A stretch of 64,000 bases of DNA, from positions 181,916-245,915 of the forward strand of contig NZ_JAIMID010000009.1 in the NCBI RefSeq assembly GCF_019966535.1. The letters run 5' to 3'. Below the pieces are notes generated by a model, which saw only the letters and a program-made list of their open reading frames with translations, was not told the origin of the DNA and did no database searches. Positions 60,673 to 64,000 of the stretch are shown piece after piece (the stretch's first letter is position 1; each line of letters opens with the position of its first letter). The DNA comes from Mesobacterium pallidum. Its GTDB lineage: Bacteria > Pseudomonadota > Alphaproteobacteria > Rhodobacterales > Rhodobacteraceae. Both the position numbers and the translations under genes were made by a program.

Positions 60673-61854
60673 TTGTTGCGCACCGCCCTCATTCTCGGGC
60701 TGCTGTCGATCGTCGGCCCCTTTGCCATCGACATGTACCTTCCCGCCATGCCTGCCATCGCCGCCGAATTCGCGGTCGACGAGCAGGCTGTCCAGCTGAC
60801 CCTGTCGGCCTATTTCGCCGCCTTCGGCGTCGCGCAGCTGATCTACGGCCCCTGGGCCGACCAGTCGGGCCGCAAGTTGCCCGTGGCCGTGGGCCTGGCG
60901 CTGTTTGCCGTCGCCTCGGTCGGGGCCGCACGGGCCGGATCGGCCGAGGCGCTGGTGGCCTGGCGCGTGGCGCAGGGCCTGGGCGGCGCGGCGCTGATGG
61001 CCGTGCCCCGCGCCATCGTGCGCGACCAGTATCGCGGGCCCGAGGCGGCGCAGCTGATGGCCATGCTGATGCTGGTCATCGCCGTGTCGCCCATGCTGGC
61101 GCCGCTGGCGGGCAGCATCGTGCTGGCCTTTGCCGACTGGCGCTGGATCTTTGGCGCCATGGCAGTGGTCGCGACGCTGGGCCTTGCCGTGCTGCTGCTG
61201 CTCCAGCCCGAAACACTGCCGCCCGAAAAGCGCGTGAAGGTCAACATGCGCAACCTCCTCGCCGGGTGCCGGATCCTGTTCCGCGACCCGGTCTTCATGG
61301 GGCTGACATTCATCGGCGGCTTCGCCATGGCCAGCTTCTTCGTCTTCATCGCCTCGGCGCCGTTCGTCTACACCGAGGCGTTCGGCCTGACCGAGACGCA
61401 GTTCTCCTACGCCTTCGCGGTCAACGCGGCGGGCTTCTTCGGGGCCTCGCAACTGGCCGGCTGGCTGGGCGCGCGCTGGGGGATGCGGCGGCTGGTGCGG
61501 CGCGGCGTGGCCGGGTTTGCCATCGCCACCTGCACGCTGCTGCTTGCGGCCGTGACGATGGACCTCGGCCTCGTGCCGATCATCTTCGGCCTGGTGCTTG
61601 CCAATGCCTGCCTGGGCGTGGTGGTGCCGACGGTCATGGTCGTCGCGCTCGACGATCACGGAGAGAACGCAGGCCTCGCCTCGTCGCTTGGCGGCACCTT
61701 GCAGATGGTGACGGGCGGGCTGGTCGTGGCGCTGGCCGGACCGTTCTTTGACGGAACCGCCGTGCCGATGATCGGGGCCATCGCCGCCTGTGCGCTCGCG
61801 GCCGGAGCGCTGACGCTCTTGACCCTGGGCGCGCGCCCGATGGCCACGGCCTGA
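60673..61854 (+). CDS. Bcr/CflA-type MFS multidrug efflux transporter
   Basis: 393 aa, 12 membrane helices. Motifs SIVGPFAIDMYLPAMPAIA (helix 1), YGPWADQSGRK (motif A) and RVAQGLGGAALMAVPRAIVRD (motif B/C-like) are typical of Bcr/CflA. The start is TTG at 60673, with AAAGGA about 9 nt upstream; the first ATG would remove helix 1. Exports drugs or small metabolites using the proton gradient. Confidence 0.9.
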   Translation: MLRTALILGLLSIVGPFAIDMYLPAMPAIAAEFAVDEQAVQLTLSAYFAAFGVAQLIYGPWADQSGRKLPVAVGLALFAVASVGAARAGSAEALVAWRVAQGLGGAALMAVPRAIVRDQYRGPEAAQLMAMLMLVIAVSPMLAPLAGSIVLAFADWRWIFGAMAVVATLGLAVLLLLQPETLPPEKRVKVNMRNLLAGCRILFRDPVFMGLTFIGGFAMASFFVFIASAPFVYTEAFGLTETQFSYAFAVNAAGFFGASQLAGWLGARWGMRRLVRRGVAGFAIATCTLLLAAVTMDLGLVPIIFGLVLANACLGVVVPTVMVVALDDHGENAGLASSLGGTLQMVTGGLVVALAGPFFDGTAVPMIGAIAACALAAGALTLLTLGARPMATA

Positions 61855-61860
61855 TCCCTG

Positions 61861-61886
61861 GTCTGCCCGGTCACCGCCGGGCAGAC
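61861..61886. terminator. Bidirectional hairpin between efflux gene and dusA
   Basis: GTCTGCCCGG pairs perfectly with CCGGGCAGAC (10 bp) around TCACCG. It sits just 6 nt after the efflux gene stop and 1 nt from the dusA stop. No U tract, so termination is likely but not certain. Confidence 0.6.
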
Positions 61887-61887
61887 G

Positions 61888-62892
61888 TCATTCCGCCGTG
61901 GCGGCCTGTGCGCCCAGCACCAGGTCGAGCGCCTGCGCCACCAGTTCGGGCCCGGCCTCGCGGCGATGGGCGTTCTCGCTGAGGAACCGCCGCCACTGCC
62001 GCGCACCGGGCCGGCCCGCGAACAGCCCCAGCATGTGCCGCGTGACCTGCGACAGCTTTCCGCCACCTGTCACGTGCCGTTCGATATAGGGCAGCATGTC
62101 GCGCACCGCCTGCGCCGCATCGCTGTCCGCACCGGTGCCGAAGATTCGCCGATCCGCCTGGCAAAGGATATCCGCCGGCTGGTGATAGGCGGCCCGCCCG
62201 ATCATCACCCCGTCAAGGCCCTTTGCCAGGTGCTCTTCGGCCGCGTCGAGGCTGTCGATGCCGCCGTTGATCGAGATGTGCAGGTCAGGGAACGCCGCCT
62301 TCATCCGGTGCACCAACGCGTAGTCGAGCGGCGGGATATCGCGGTTTTCCTTGGGGCTGAGCCCCTGGAGCCAGGCCTTGCGGGCGTGGATCGTCACCCG
62401 CCGCACTCCAGACGCGCGGATCTTGTCCAGAAAGTCCGGCAACACCTCCTCGGGCTGCTGGTCATCGACGCCGATGCGGCATTTGACCGTGACCTCCACC
62501 GGCTGCGCCGCGATCATCGCGGCCACGCACTCGGCCACGAGCTCCGGGGTCTTCATCAGCACCGCGCCGAAGGTGCCCGATTGCACGCGGTCGCTGGGGC
62601 AGCCGACGTTGAGGTTGATCTCGTCGTACCCCGCATCCGCGCCCAGCCTTGACGCCTGCGCAAGCTCGGCCGGGTCCGAGCCGCCAAGCTGGAGCGCGAC
62701 CGGATGCTCTTCGTCATTGTAGGCGAGCAGATGCAGCGCCCCGCCGCGCACCAGCGCCGGCGCGGTCACCATCTCGGTATAGAGCAGCGTCTCGCGGCTG
62801 AGCAGCCGGTGCAGCATGCGGCAATGCCGGTCGGTCCAGTCCATCATGGGTGCCACGGCAAGCCGTGACGCATATTTTGCATTTAATTTCAT
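61888..62892 (-). CDS. dusA: tRNA-dihydrouridine(20/20a) synthase DusA
   Basis: 334 aa FMN TIM-barrel enzyme. LAVAPMMDWTDRHCRMLHRLLS near the N-terminus, catalytic C98 in LNVGCPSDRVQSG, and HARKAWLQGLSPKENRDIPP are diagnostic of DusA. It reduces uridines 20/20a in the tRNA D-loop. The start at 62892 (MKLNAKYASRLAV) has GGAGAG about 8 nt upstream; the frame stays open to 63018 but that part lies in the presumed island DNA. dusA's 5' end is a known integration site for phages and islands. Confidence 0.94.
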   Translation of the reverse strand: MKLNAKYASRLAVAPMMDWTDRHCRMLHRLLSRETLLYTEMVTAPALVRGGALHLLAYNDEEHPVALQLGGSDPAELAQASRLGADAGYDEINLNVGCPSDRVQSGTFGAVLMKTPELVAECVAAMIAAQPVEVTVKCRIGVDDQQPEEVLPDFLDKIRASGVRRVTIHARKAWLQGLSPKENRDIPPLDYALVHRMKAAFPDLHISINGGIDSLDAAEEHLAKGLDGVMIGRAAYHQPADILCQADRRIFGTGADSDAAQAVRDMLPYIERHVTGGGKLSQVTRHMLGLFAGRPGARQWRRFLSENAHRREAGPELVAQALDLVLGAQAATAE

Positions 62893-63155
62893 AAACTTAC
62901 TCTCCGCATACGCAGACAGCCACCTAAGGAGATTTCTCGTGATTCCCGGGGGTTTTCCCCGGTTTCCGTGGGTTTTCCAAGACAGCTTGCTACCGAGTAG
63001 CAACATCCATCCCGCCAATCATGTCCAAGCCAGAGCTCCGCCAGGGTTAGGCGACCACCTGATTCTGGCTGCGCCTCGATTTACCCCGTTCGGACGGTTT
63101 CCGGCCAGATCGAAGTGACACCACGTTCTCGACGATCAACAAGAAAGGGACAGTC
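62893..63155. repeat. Putative attachment region with short repeats
   Basis: Between dusA and the integrase fragment. GGGTTTTCC at 62950-62958 and 62970-62978, with the related CGGTTTCCG at 62960-62968 between them, are spaced one helical turn apart. TTGCTAC-CGA-GTAGCAA at 62987-63003 is a perfect 7 bp inverted repeat. This set could be integrase arm- and core-type sites. The 5' end of dusA itself would hold the att core; the second copy would lie outside the window. Confidence 0.5.
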
Positions 63156-63884
63156 ATGTCTCACACGACCCCAGTTAGCTCCCAAAATCTACTCCAGCAA
63201 ATCTCGCGTGACCGCGCAGCGGGATCTCCATTTGCCTTCCGCGCAGAACTGCCCGCCCAGCCGCGACCTGCCGAAAGTTCCGGGACCAGCAAGAAAGACT
63301 CGCCGCGAAAGCCGAAACAGACCGAGCGGACGCAAGTTTCGACCAAAGCGGATAACTTGCCTACAGTAGAGGACTGTTCGGACGAACCCTTCATTTCGGC
63401 ACGCGCTCCGAAAGATGGCCTCCCGAGATACTGCGCGCAAATCCGTCGCAGGACCGACAGTGGTCCAATCAATATAAGCAAGACGTTCACAGGCCTCAAG
63501 GACGCCAAGAAGTGGCGAGATGACACGTTGGCCCAGATACAACTGGGTTTACTTGCTCCCAAGCAAGAAGAAGGCTCAAAAACGGCACCGCGTGTCTGCG
63601 ATCTAATTCAAAAAAGGAAAGACAAGGGGCGGAGCGTCGAGAAGACCGCAACCCAAAATCTCGAATTTTGGATCAATCACCCACGCTGTCAGGAGCCAGC
63701 GTGTACCATAGACCTGAAATGGTTCCAAAACGCGGCAGAGGACCTGCTCAAGTTGGAAATGATGCCGCAAACCGCGGCGACCTACATGACAATGCTTGCT
63801 TCATCTTTGAAGTGGGCAGCTGAACGCGACGAGGATGTTCCATACGATGTCGTCGTTCGCGCCATGAAAGTATTGTGGCACTGA
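63156..63884 (+). pseudogene. Tyrosine recombinase (integrase) N-terminal fragment
   Basis: 242 aa. Residues about 80-130 (PKDGLPRYCAQIRRR, ISKTFTGLKDAKKWRDDTLAQ) look like the arm-binding domain, and 150-240 (SVEKTATQNLEFWINHP, TAATYMTMLASSLKWAAERDEDVPYDVV) like the SAM-like core-binding domain. The frame stops (TGA) before any catalytic R..H-x-x-R..Y domain, and no continuation is seen in the other two frames to the end. AAAGGGA lies 5 nt before the ATG. Lower GC and different codon use than its neighbours mark it as acquired. Could be a decayed integrase or, less likely, a functional truncated form. Confidence 0.6.
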
Positions 63885-64000
63885 ATAGCCCCATGGTTCG
63901 TGGACGCCTTCTTCCCTAATTTTGTTAGTGTCCGCGCACGTGGTGTAATTTCTGCGCCTTCATAGGTGTAATCCCGGGTGGCCATCGAGGTGTATGGTCG
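63885..64000. other. Low-GC island DNA, no gene recognised
   Basis: The last 116 bases contain no supported coding region. A short minus-strand frame over the integrase end has no homology or ribosome site and is disregarded. The base composition remains lower in GC than the core genome. Confidence 0.4.

Noticed and set aside
62892..63018. Longer dusA starting at 63018
   Set aside because: The extra 42 residues lie in the presumed island DNA, do not resemble DusA, and 62892 has a good ribosome site and the normal N-terminus.
63782..63985. Minus-strand 67-codon frame at the right end
   Set aside because: Overlaps the integrase fragment, lacks a ribosome site and resembles nothing known.

Overview
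The window is high-GC chromosomal DNA from an alphaproteobacterium, most likely a marine Rhodobacteraceae (Roseobacter-group) member. This rests on codon bias, many TRAP/ABC uptake systems, a NaChBac-type sodium channel, RTX exoproteins, a perfect FNR-type box and oxidative (non-phosphorylating) sugar catabolism. No tRNA, rRNA, CRISPR array or intact IS element was recognised.

Layout. (1) 1-4.7 kb: truncated BKACE gene, small ORF, rlmE, kynureninase and a PAS sensor. (2) 5-10.9 kb: a 1968-residue secreted M10 metalloprotease with a very long RTX tail. (3) 11.2-14.9 kb: quinone-oxidoreductase-like protein, DUF2783 protein, aromatic FAD monooxygenase and a voltage-gated sodium channel. (4) 14.9-27.4 kb, all minus strand: an 11-gene sugar operon (ChvE/GguAB-type ABC importer, mutarotase, dehydrogenase, IlvD-type aldonate dehydratase, lactonase, KDG kinase/KDPGal aldolase, and L-KDA dehydratase/KGSA dehydrogenase), with a divergent GbpR-type LysR regulator. 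It encodes both a De Ley-Doudoroff branch (D-galactose) and a Weimberg-type branch (L-arabinose) behind a shared upper pathway.

(5) 28.5-42.2 kb, minus strand: a tightly packed 15-gene aromatic catabolic operon. It holds a recombinase-like HTH protein, Rieske oxygenase, beta-helix companion, SsuABC-type importer, hydrolase, extradiol VOC dioxygenase, two SDRs, ThDP enzyme, aspartate-dehydrogenase-like protein, ALDH, adrenodoxin-reductase-like FNR and flavodoxin. Divergent from it are a small unknown gene, RidA and an IclR regulator, followed by a second IclR unit controlling a bicupin and a NicC-like monooxygenase. The substrate is unknown; the gene mix suggests a nitrogen-containing aromatic. 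(6) 47.2-50.3 kb: a candidate FnrL-dependent promoter and a second RTX/EF-hand exoprotein with an unassigned N-terminal half. (7) 50.3-61.9 kb: membrane protein, UspA, TAXI-TRAP importer, RpiR regulator, class III aminotransferase with a BKACE cleavage enzyme, PhyH-like oxygenase, TauE exporter and a Bcr/CflA efflux pump.

(8) 61.9-64 kb: dusA, and directly beyond its 5' end a drop in GC, an array of short repeats and a tyrosine-recombinase N-terminal fragment. dusA is a known integration hotspot, so this is probably the left edge of a genomic island that continues outside the window. The most interesting items are the dusA island junction, the 15-gene catabolic operon with flavodoxin-based electron supply, the cysteine-switch-like motif in the M10/RTX protease, and the FNR-box promoter ahead of the novel RTX protein.
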